Assembly: GCA_033032865.1 (NCBI GenBank)
Contig: JAWHQI010000170.1
Span: 2,477,001-2,541,000 of the forward strand
Origin: Dactylorhiza incarnata
Taxonomy: Eukaryota > Streptophyta > Magnoliopsida > Asparagales > Orchidaceae
Direction of reading: 5' to 3'
DNA: 64,000 bases
The position numbers and the translations under genes were made by a program. Every line of letters begins with the position of its first letter. The first letter of the stretch is position 1. Of the stretch, positions 54,980-64,000 are shown one piece after another. The notes beneath the pieces are model-generated. The model was given only the letters and a program-made list of their open reading frames with translations, was not told the origin of the DNA and ran no database searches.

Positions 54980-57230
54980 ATTGGCAGAACTAAGAGTTGA
55001 TGAGCAAAGTTTTGGACAAATCCACGACCAACAATGCACGATACAACATGACCCTTGCAGCCTTCCATACTCAACTGGAAAACCTCATTGTCTCCACTGT
55101 ACCAACCATCAATCCCATCAACGACACAGCACTATCGCATGTGGACACAAGGCAATTTTTGGAAATGGGCATAGCAAACAATGGTTCACACTGCTTTCCA
55201 GCGCCCACATACTACTTTCTGCCCCTCCATGCGTTCAATGTCCTCCCCAGTTTAAGTTCAACACACTACTTTCTGTCCCTCCATGCGTTCAATGTCCTGC
55301 CCAGTTTAAGTTCAACACTTTCGATAGGGTCGATAACTTCTACATGCCCTCCAGACTGGCCAACTTCAAGAATCATGAGATCGACACTCACGTGGCATCC
55401 CGCCTAGGCCGGTATCCGCCGGAAACAACTTGGCATTGAGGGACAACAACAAACACTCAAATCGAACCTTCCTCGACACGCATGGAAGGCAGAGTGTATT
55501 ATGTTATGTAAAATTGGATTTTCCAATTATAAGAGGCAAGAATGACCCATTATAATGGAGCACCCATCGCAAACAATTCTTTGTCAACCAATGGACATTT
55601 GAACAAATGGATAGACCTTGCAGCTTACCATCTAGTAGGACCAACATAACTTTGGTGTGTCCAACTTCAAGGAGAAAATCCGAACATGAATTTAGAAGAA
55701 TTTAAAAATTGTTCCAACTTGCATCTCGGCCCTCACTTCGTTGTAATCGCCTCTGCGAACTACTTTCTCTATAACAAATGGGTCGGTAGACGAGTACTTG
55801 GAGAGGTTGCATGCTCTGTTAGTTTGTGTCACTTCCATCTGATTGGACCAATAAGTTTTAATATTTTCCTCAGGACTAGAATTGTGACTAAAAAATTGAT
55901 CTGGAGTTTCAGAATCCCCCAAATCTGAATACTACAATGAGTTTCACTAAGATCTGTGATTGTCTTTAAATGGATCGTCTACTTGAGGGTCGATGACATT
56001 GGCAGAACACACAACTTCCTCGACCTCCCAAGGGGACAGTTGCTACTACAGGAGATCCTCCGCGGGAACTCGAGGGCATCACCTAGACCTTTGTCAACAA
56101 GCTCTCTAGATCCAGCATGGATGATTGATTTTCATGCGATCTATGTTTCAATGACGATGAGCCTTATGTTAGGGGACAATAATGTAAAAGCTATTTTGGT
56201 TGGGGTTTGATAAACTAGATGGACAAAAGGAGGAAGAAAAGTTGAGGGGCCTTTAAAATATCTCTCTACATCATCTCAGGAGTCGTGAACTTTCAAACCA
56301 TGCAGATCAAGACATCCATTGACAATCAACATGTTCTTGCCCTAATGGATTCAACGAGCACCCCAACTTCATCTGTGACAGAGTCGCTCACTTGTTATGG
56401 GGGCTAATATAGAAAGGGTCAATAGTTAGGGCCTTTGCAAAGGAGTCAAGATCCAAGTTTCACCTGATTTTTTCATAATCCATCTCTACATTATTCCTTT
56501 GGATCTTTTTGATGTCTTATTTGGAGCTCGAGCTGGAGAAACCCAATATGAACTTAGCAAATTTCAAACACTATTCTAACATGCTATTCAAACCACCTCT
56601 ACGTAGCAATTTAGTCGGCGAACTCATCTATCTAAATCAAATGAGGTTCGTGGATGAATACTTGGAGAAATTTCAAAACATGCAGGCCCGCGCTATCTCT
56701 ATCTTTTCAGAACACCAAGTACCTATCTTCACCACCAGCTTGCATGATAGACTTTGCATCGACATGGAATTCGAAGCACCATCAGACCTTATCACCGCCG
56801 TGAGCATGTCACGCATTTGTGAGAGATGGCTCTTTATGGACAAGTAATACGATGATCATTGTAGCTGAGAAGGGACAATCGTTGGGATATCACCTCTTAT
56901 TACCACTCATGTGGCATGCCGACCTCATCCAAGGGCAAGGAATCCATCTGCAACATATTCTTCAAACGCATGATAAGAGAAGAAATGTTGAGCGGTGGAC
57001 AAAGTGGCTATGCTTCAACTAGGATGAGTCATATAACGTGGCTCAAGTGTGAGCTCCTCTTTTGGATAGAGGTTGAAAATTCATCGGATGACAACGAGGA
57101 TGAGATGGAGCAGGGGATCCAAATACTTCCACCATTGAAGCTTGCTGACGTACTTGATCGACGAGGGGAAGATGATGCTACAGGTTCATGTTGGGGAATG
57201 ACATATCACCGCAGGAAACCACTCGTATGC
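54980..57230 (+). pseudogene. Ty3/Gypsy gag-protease debris
   Basis: Several + frames resemble plant Ty3 gag and protease. VDEYLEKFQNMQARA, then QVPIFTTSLHDRLCIDMEFE and PSDLITAVSMSRICERW (56640-56830) match gag. A diverged counterpart of the knuckle region (LFWIEVENSSDDNEDEME, 57055-57110) follows. TSIDNQHVLALMDST (about 56310-56355) resembles the protease start, but precedes the gag piece, so the order is rearranged. A second weak gag piece lies at 55690-55790 and another near 55000-55440. There are frequent stops. Sequence at 57270-57400 may be LTR remnant. Confidence 0.6.
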
Positions 57231-57935
57231 ATATCTTTTATTTGTATATCTCATTTAGTAATTTTTGTTGTCGCACTAGTACAATTGTACTCACATTTAT
57301 GTAATAGCCTTGGAGAGAGGCAATTTTGTAATTATTGGACACCTTCCTTCCACTATTTAAGTGGTCAATGAGTAATAGAAAGCAAGCAAGCCCTAATTTC
57401 CAATCTCTCCCTCTGCACCACCCTCTCTACTCATCCACCCAGTAGCATTTCTGCTCGGGTTTCCGTGCATGGGTCGAGCTTGGCCCCCCTATCAGGCTAT
57501 CTCACGGTCCTTCTTGATGCAGTCATGCCCGCATGACTTGACCTCTCTCCCTGTCATCTCCACCATTAGAAAGTCTAGATCCAGAAGAGTCGAGAAGATC
57601 TCCTCAACGCCTTCTCCCTACCCGGCCTTCACATTTGGTCCCAAACGACGGCTAATATCACTCCTCTTTAATTCTTCACCGGGCCATGACAAGATTCATA
57701 TATGAGGTACATAACAAAGGGAGGGAAAGAGAAGTTGTTTTTTCTCTTGGCCTATCATTTCAGATCATGTTGTTTTAGTGCACGATGTTACTTAAATTTA
57801 CTGCATCATTTTATTGACAGGGACGGACCTGCGGAGTAGAAATTGATTGTTTTTGTTAGACAATCATAGTTAGATATATTTGTTTTGGTTCATTATTTGA
57901 CTGTGTTTATTTAATACATTCCTTTGTTTTGGCAG

Positions 57936-58004
57936 TCTCTACCTTACTCTGATGCCTTGAAGATTATATCTTATTTGAAGGGCTGGGTTCAAAACCCTGA
58001 TAAG
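57936..58004 (+). CDS. WDR3: WDR3 exon 8
   Basis: A 23-codon exon (residues 811-833) following TTTGGCAG and ending AAG|GTAACA, phase 0. It encodes SLPYSDALKIISYLKGWVQN and PDK, directly continuing NDLEQILL of exon 7 within the Utp12 domain. The next family segment is not found in 58005-64000, so further exons lie beyond the right edge. Confidence 0.88.
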
Positions 58005-58207
58005 GTAACATCATTTTACATTTTCTGACTGTACTATTCAGATTCCTCCATAAATTTTTTTGGCCTCCTTTTTGAAAGTTTTCTTGTCTTATGTCATGAT
58101 TTTTATTTTTGCCTTAAAGAAATATTTTGACTTAAGTGGTTTTATGGACTTCTACCTGACTATTAGGATATCATATACAAAATTCTTGACCTTATCTTGT
58201 TTGGTTA

Positions 58208-58322
58208 TGTTGGATGGAAAAAGACTTTCTTACATAGAATAAGGGGTCTCTCCTTTATATATAGGAGAGAGCAAAATACAACTTGACATTAATAAATCAA
58301 ACTAATAAACCAACTTGTAACA
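58208..58322 (-). repeat. Copia-C 3' LTR
   Basis: 115 bp. It shares the core GGGGTCTCTCCTTTATATAT with Copia-A LTRs, while flanks differ. Confidence 0.93.
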
Positions 58323-58329
58323 CTTCCCC

Positions 58330-61300
58330 TCAAGTTGTGCTTGTGATATCTGTCAAGCCCAACTTGGACATAATGTTCCAAAACACCCTATGAGACAAAG
58401 CCTTGGTTAGCACATTTGCCAGTTGTTGATCGGAGGGAACAAAAGGAGTGCTAACAACTCCCCTTACAATGTTTTCCTTGATGAAATGTCTGTCGACTTC
58501 AACATGTTTAGTGCGATCATGCTGGACGGGACTGTGCGCGATGCTAATGGCCGCCTTGTTATCACAGTATAGGCGGATGGGTCCTTTGCCGTGAATCCCA
58601 AGTTCAAGAAGAAGGGATCGGATCCACATTCCTTCACATATACCTTGGGCCATAGCCCTAAACTCCGCTTCTGTACTGGATCTAGCCACGACATGTTGTT
58701 TTTTGCTTCTCCACGTTACTAGATTGCCTCCAACTAAAATGCAATACCCAGAAGTGGATCTTCGGCCATCGACAGATCCAGCCCAATCTGCATCTGTGAA
58801 GACTTCAATGGTTAGATCTTTGTGTGGAGAGAATAAGATTCCTCGTCCAGGAGAGGTCTTGAGATATCTGAGAACCCGATTGGCAGCATCCAAGTGATGA
58901 GTTTTAGGAGAGTGCATGAACTGGCTAATGACCCCGACACCGTACGAGATATCTGGGCGAGTATGAGATAGGTATATAAGTCTCCCCACTAGCCGCTGAA
59001 AGGCATTGATATCAGCCACCGGTTCTCCTTCGTCTCTTCCCAATCTATGGTTTGTTTCTATGGGTGTGTCAGCAGGGCGACACCCACTCATCCCCGTATT
59101 TTCCAGAAGGTCAAGAATGTACTTTCTCTGGGAGATGAAGATACCATGCCTGGATCTGGCAACTTCAATGCCAAGGAAGTACTTGAGGTTCCCCAGATCC
59201 TTAACCTCAAATTCACTAGCCAGTCTAACCTTCAAGTGTTTTATTTCCTCAATGTCATCGCCAGTTATTACAATATCATCCACATACACAATCAATGCCG
59301 TCACTTTTCCATGTCTGTGCTTTACAAATAGAGTATGATCTGCGTTACTCTGTTTGAACCCAAAGGTCACCATTGCCCGTTGAAATCTTCCAAACCAAGC
59401 CCTCGGGGATTGCTTAAGGCCATATAGGGCCTTCTTCAGCCTGCAGACTTTCCCTTCAGATCCCTCAACAGTAAGGCCAGGGGGACAAGACATGTATACT
59501 TCCTCTTCCAGGTATCCATGGAGGAAGACATTTTTCACATCAAGCTGACTCAGAGTCCAATTTTTACAGGCGGCACACGAGAGCAGAATACGAATAGAAT
59601 TCATGTTTGCAACAGAAGCAAAGGTCTCCTGATAATCAATCCCTGCCGTTTGGGTGTATCCCCTGGCCACCAGTCTGGCCTTGTAGCGGTCCACCAACCC
59701 TTGGGAGTTTTGTTTAACAGAAAAGATCCACTTGCATCCAACCACTGTCTTACCTTGAGGAAGGGAGACAAGGTCCCAGGTGCAATTCTTCTCAAGAGCA
59801 CTCATCTCTTCCACCATAGCCGTTCTCCACTCCTGATGCCTCAGAGCCTCCTGCCACGAGGAAGGGATGGAAATGGAAGACAGAGAGGTGACAAAGGCTC
59901 TATGTCGAGAAGACAAGGAGTCATAAGTCACATACAGAGATAAGGGGTGGTGAGTAGAAGCACGGTTACCTTGAGGACCAGTTAACGGGTCAGGCGTGGA
60001 TTCTGGTATATTGTGCAGAAGCTGACCATTTGTGCCCCCTCGTCGGCGACGAGTATAAACCTGTAAGGGAGGAGTAATAGACGGCGGAACAACATGGATG
60101 GATGGCTGATGAGGAGTGGATGGCTGATAAGGAGGAGAGTTTGGTAAAAGGGGTAGCAGGGAAGCCCTCTTCCACGGTTGCATTCTCCCCCTGAAGAGGG
60201 CTCCCGTAATAAGGTTCGAACTCATGGAAAGTAACATCCATGGAGATGAAGGTCTTGCGAGTCTGCGGATGAAAACACTTATACCCTTTTTGAGTGCTTG
60301 AGTAGCCAATAAAGACACACCGAAGCGCACGAGGACCAAGTTTGGATGTGTGGTGCACATGGACAAAACACACACAACCAAAGATACGAGGAGGAAGCTC
60401 AGTAGGAGTAATACTGAGAGCTGCAAGCGGGGTTTTATAGTGAAGGATACGAGTGGGGAGACGGTTAATAAGATACGTAGCCGTTAGGACAGCCTCACCC
60501 CAGTAGTATTTGGGAAGATGCATTTTGAGTAACAGGCAACGAGCAACCTCAAGGAGGTGTCGATTTTTCCGCTCTGCAACCCCATTTTGGGCAGGGGTGT
60601 AGGCACAGGAAGTTTGGTGGAGGATACCCAAGTCACACATGTACCGTTGAAATTGAGAGTCAATGTACTCCCGACCATTGTCACTTCGCAAAATTTTGAC
60701 AGTAGCGTTGAATTGAGTGGTAATCATTTTATGAAAACGTTGAAATAAAGGAAAAACCTCAGATTTACTTTTCATAAGGTAGACCCAGATACAACGAGAA
60801 AAACAGTCTATAAAAGTAACGAACCATTTGAACCCAGAAATAGAGGCAATAGGGCTAGGCCCCAAACATCAGAGTGAATAATCTCAAAAAGAGTCGCACA
60901 CAAGGGGGACATTTGTGGAAGAGAAGCCCGTTCGTGCTTACCCAGTTCACATACATCACAGGTAAAAGTTTTAAGAGAAGAAATAGACATAGTAGGTAAC
61001 AATAATTTCATAACAGGGATAGAAGGATGTCCAAGCCGACAGTGCCAGGAATCCAGGGTGGACAGAGAAGCGACATGAAGAGCACACGGTGGAGGAGATG
61101 CCGAACTGGATGGGTCAAATAGGTACAAGCCATCACGCAATCTACCAGCTCCAATCACCTTCCCCGTCGTCAGATCTTGAAAAACACAAGAAGAAGGGAA
61201 AAAAGTCACGGAGCAATGCATGGAGTTAGTCAACTGACTAATAGAAAGCAGGTTTCGAGTAAATTTAGGAACATGAAGGACGGAGGAGAGCGTGAGGGAC

Positions 61301-62577
61301 GAGCAGGGTATGGTTCCTTTGCCAGCAATGGAGGAAAAAGAACCATCAGCAATACTCACCTTGTCACGTCCAGACAGAGGGGAGTAGGAGACAAAACATG
61401 AAGCAGTGCCGATCATATGATCAGTGGCGCCGCTGTCGATGATCCACTGGGTGGAGGAATGACTGGTAGCTGAGTGAGCTCCTGGAGGCCCCTGATGAGC
61501 ATATGAGGAGGAGGAAGAAGGCACCTCTGAGGACTGGCCATGCATTAGACGACGAAACGCAAGAATCTCGTCGGAGGAGAGAGCCGAAGGGGCTGTAAGA
61601 GAGGACTGATCATCAGTAGCATCAGAGAGATGGGCCGATGGGCCATGGGAAGCACGCCCCTGAGAACGGCCATGGCCGCGACCACCACGGGTAGCTGGTC
61701 CACCCCTCGGTGGAGGGAAACCGTGAAGCTTGAAGCAAGTGTCCTTGGTGTGGCGAGCCTTTCCGCAATAGTCACAAATTAGATGATCCTTGTCACCAGA
61801 CTTAGGAGGGTAGCCCCGAGGAGGTCACCCACTGGGACGAAAGTGAGCAGCAAGAGCGGAGCCATCGGAAGAAGGCTCAGGATGAAGAGTCTGACGACGA
61901 TCAAATTCGTGTTGGACAAGACTGTAAACCTCTGGCAAGGACGAGAGAGGTGATCTCCCAAGAATTTGGACACTGATTTGGTCAAAGTCACGATGCAACC
62001 CATGGAGAAACTCAAAGATCCGATTGCGATCGTCACGTGCCCGAACCTGAGCAGCATCTTCAGGCGAGACAAAGGTGATCGCATCGAAGTGATCATATTC
62101 TTGATATAACTGGGTGAACTCCAAATAATAGGAGGAAGAGGAGCGATCGCCTTGGCGCAGCATAAAGATCCTACGACGAAGCTGAAAGATCTGGGCAGCA
62201 TTGTTACAGCTGGAATAGGTGGCTGCAACACGTTTCCAGATGTCGGCGGCAGTGTCAAGGAAGAGATAATTCCGGGCAATGGACTCCTGCATGGAGTTGA
62301 GCATCCATGACATCACGAGAAAGTTTTCAGATTCCCACTGAGGCCACTCGGGAGCGGTCGACGCTGGAGCAGCAGTAGTCCCGGTGACATAGCCATACAG
62401 ACGCCGACTCTTGAGGGCAAGAGTGATGGAACGAGCCCACGACAAGTAATTGAGGCCGTCAAGTTTCATGGTCGTGATCTGAGGAGTCCCATGATCATGA
62501 ACAGGGCGGTTGGAGCCCATGTTAGACGCTGGAGAGGAACCAGAGGATGGCGGGTTGGAGTCAACACTTCCCGACAT
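58330..62577 (-). pseudogene. Copia-C gag-pol with three lesions
   Basis: Same layout as Copia-A, from ATG 62577 (minus; MSGSVDSNPP) to the stop at 58330-58332. Lesions relative to Copia-A: TGA at 61825-61827 where Copia-A has CGA (gag, before the knuckle), a one-base loss near 60859 (start of integrase), and a one-base gain near 60150 (spacer between integrase and RT). Protease WIIDSGATDHM, integrase RSDNGREY and AERKNRHLL, RT YVDDIVITG, and RNase H with FTDADWAG, TEAEFRAM and YCDNKAA are all readable. RNase H is complete here, unlike in Copia-A. Confidence 0.94.
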
Positions 62578-63079
62578 CAGAACCCGAGGAAAGAAACCAC
62601 GGGAGGAAGAAACAACACCCACAAAGAGGCTCTTCAAGCCCTGCTCATAGAAAGAGACAAGGACGCGCAAGCCCGACGAAGCGCCGAGCCAAGAAGACCA
62701 TCAGAAGGACTGGACGCCGGAATCTAGCTCACCAGAACATACAGCCGGCGTCCAGGGCACGTACGAGAAAAAAAACGGCTGGAGGCCGCCGCTGGAGGCG
62801 CCGCTGCTGGACGTAGACACGGAAGAAGCCGTTGGACGGCTGGAAGGACGCTGCTGGACGGACGCTGCTGGCGCCGCTGACGGTCGCTGCTAGAAGACGA
62901 TCGCGGAAGACGCGTCTAGCGGGAACGGCTGCCGATCGAAGCTGAAGGAGACGATCGCTCGAAGGGGGAAGATCGTAGGGACAATCGCGAGAAGCGGAAG
63001 ACGCCGCTTGAGTCGCAGACGATCGAAAGGCCGCGGAACGAACCGAGCGGCTAGGTCACCCCCGTTGGCTCTGATACCA
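62578..63079 (-). other. Copia-C leader and primer-binding site
   Basis: Leader, GC-rich with CTGCTGGACG-type short repeats near 62790-62890, and PBS at 63069-63079. It resembles the Copia-A leader only in its gag-proximal part. Confidence 0.75.
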
Positions 63080-63194
63080 TGTTGGATGGAAAAAGACTTT
63101 CTTACTTAGAATAAGGGGTCTCTCCTTTATATATAGGAGAGGGCAAAATACAACTTGACATTAATAAACCAAACTAATAAACCAACTTGTAACA
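63080..63194 (-). repeat. Copia-C 5' LTR
   Basis: 115 bp, adjacent to the PBS, followed by the GGTTA duplication. Three substitutions from the 3' copy. Confidence 0.93.
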
Positions 63195-64000
63195 GGTTAA
63201 ATCTTTTCTGCTCTCTCAAAATGTCTTATTCTGTTTCCTATATACAAACATGAACTATATACAAACATGAACTACCACTCTGTGACATGATCCACTTCCA
63301 TTCCATATGGTAAAATTGACTGCAAGCATTACGTTATGTTGTCTGAACGGCTTGCATATGGTGAAATCAACTGCAAGCATTCTTGTTGAACAGAACCGGA
63401 ATCGTAGACAAAATGGTTCCAAAACATTATGCTGGAACTGAAATCAGAACCGAAACCGGTCAAACCAAATAAAATTCTGGCTCTAATTTGAAGAATTGTT
63501 ATCTTGATGGTTCGTTTCTTGGTTTTAACGGAACTGGAACCGTGGCAGCTCTAATATTCGCACTAGCACTATGTTGACCTGAACTTTGACTGTTGGATGT
63601 GGGTTTATGACAATATTATTAGAAAGCTGGGAGTTGATGCATGTGGATTTGTTGCCTATTGACGTGATTAGTAGTTCCACTTTCTATATTGTGAATTATT
63701 ATCTAATTAAGCATTTTTGAACCTTCAATATTTCCATTGATGTTTTTACTTTTTACTTGTGATTTAAAAAATAATAACGGATGCGCTAATTCATTTATTA
63801 TTATTCTATTTGATGGTGATGGATCATGAATTTCACCTTTGAAGCATCATGTCACTACTGCTCTCATCGAAATAGTGCTTTTCTACTGAAGGAATTGATG
63901 TTAACATAAATTCTCAAATTTAATTTTGTATAAATACTTGGTCATTTTATCTCTTAGATATGATAATTTGTTGGGTTATTCTACTTATTATGTACTCAAC
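63195..64000. other. Intronic sequence with short duplications and a possible MITE relic
   Basis: TATACAAACATGAAC is repeated at about 63240 and 63257. A segment with CATATGGT-AAAT-ACTGCAAGCATT is repeated at about 63306 and 63355. Positions 63385-63555 are rich in GAACCG/CGGTTC-type motifs and end in GGAACCGTGGCAGCTCTAAT, like one end of a hAT-type non-autonomous element. No duplication could be shown. Confidence 0.4.

Larger units (their letters stand above)
43003..57935 (+). other. WDR3 intron 7 (14.9 kb)
   Basis: Donor GTTTGT, acceptor TTTGGCAG. Filled by Copia-F, Copia-B and Ty3 gag-protease debris. A short stretch at 57470-57705 and the last 230 bp hold nothing recognisable. Confidence 0.88.
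4212..58004 (+). other. WDR3: WDR3 / UTP12 (DIP2) gene, exons 1-8, 3' end outside window
   Basis: WD40 protein of the UTP-B subcomplex of the small-subunit processome, acting in the nucleolus on early pre-18S rRNA processing (known for the family). The eight exons join in frame without stops to give 833 residues: 1-152, 153-519, 520-560, 561-620, 621-698, 699-767, 768-810 and 811-833. WD motifs such as GSIRLWD, KFVRVWD, AVKVWN, DVKFWEY, KNLKIWG, RLIKYWD and RSIRRWD mark the tandem propellers. A basic patch (KAKRRVRRKKEK, about 285-296) fits a nuclear/nucleolar signal. Exons 7-8 enter the Utp12 C-terminal domain. Family members have roughly 900-950 residues, so about 100 residues lie beyond the right edge. 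Introns 3, 6, 7 and 8 are enlarged by retrotransposons, yet every splice site seen is GT/AG, so the gene looks functional. Confidence 0.93.
58208..63194 (-). mobile_element. Copia-C: antisense Copia, close relative of Copia-A
   Basis: 4,987 bp, perfect duplication GGTTA (58203-58207 and 63195-63199), 115-bp LTRs (58208-58322 and 63080-63194) with TGTTGG...TGTAACA ends and three substitutions between them. PBS TGGTATCAGAG (minus) at 63069-63079. The purine tract TTGAGGGGAAG abuts the 3' LTR. Its internal region is nearly the same as that of Copia-A, but the LTRs are clearly diverged. Confidence 0.95.
58005..64000 (+). other. WDR3 intron 8, 5' part
   Basis: Donor GTAACA. Copia-C occupies 58208-63194. 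The rest (58005-58207 and 63195-64000) is AT-rich and shows no exon matching the WDR3 C-terminus. Confidence 0.8.

Noticed and set aside
58005..64000. Last WDR3 exons after exon 8
   Set aside because: Searched by eye in 58005-58207 and 63195-64000 for the family's C-terminal segment; nothing fits, so the gene end is placed outside the window.

Overview
The window is nuclear DNA of a flowering plant, species not determined. It carries one host gene with spliceosomal introns, plus plant-type Copia and Ty3/Gypsy LTR retrotransposons whose primer-binding sites match initiator tRNA-Met, hAT-like elements and a CACTA-type end. Nothing prokaryotic is present.

The only host gene I can support is the plant orthologue of WDR3 (yeast Utp12/Dip2), a WD40 protein of the UTP-B part of the small-subunit processome used in nucleolar 18S rRNA maturation. 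It runs on the + strand from ATG 4212 and leaves the window on the right. Eight exons (4212-4667, 4831-5931, 6224-6346, 10045-10226, 10305-10536, 10656-10862, 42874-43002, 57936-58004) join in frame with GT/AG borders and give 833 stop-free residues, ending inside the C-terminal Utp12 domain. Introns 1, 2, 4 and 5 are 78-292 bp. Intron 3 is 3.7 kb, intron 6 is 32.0 kb, intron 7 is 14.9 kb and intron 8 is at least 6 kb.

The four large introns are stacks of mobile elements. Intron 3 holds antisense Ty3 pol debris. Intron 6 holds, in order: an antisense Copia (Copia-1, 11004-21235) with a younger Copia (Copia-A, 13732-18883) inside its integrase; fragments of another Copia; a decayed Ty3 pol (23970-28000) split by a hAT-like element and by a 738-bp fold-back element with tRNA-like boxes; and a sense Copia (Copia-D, 28939-40676) whose gag is split by an 8.5-kb Ty3-type element (element E, 30804-39302). 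E has gag and protease only, and its 2.3-kb LTRs each carry about 30 copies of a G-rich 50-bp repeat. Intron 7 holds a 5'-truncated Copia-F, Copia-B (47681-54838, with a hAT-like insertion and a duplicated gag), and Ty3 gag-protease debris. Intron 8 holds Copia-C (58208-63194), a close relative of Copia-A with clearly different LTRs.

Upstream of the gene (1-4200) lie a CACTA-type terminus, a Ty3 pol relic and short tandem repeats. Five of the six recognisable Copia elements are antisense to the gene. Target-site duplications were found for seven of the elements, two of them with mismatches, which fixes the nesting order. No previously undescribed enzymatic system is evident. The most unusual structures are the repeat-loaded LTRs of element E, its gag-protease-only layout with a 74-bp array, the tRNA-box fold-back element, and the AGTTG...CAACT ends of Copia-1.
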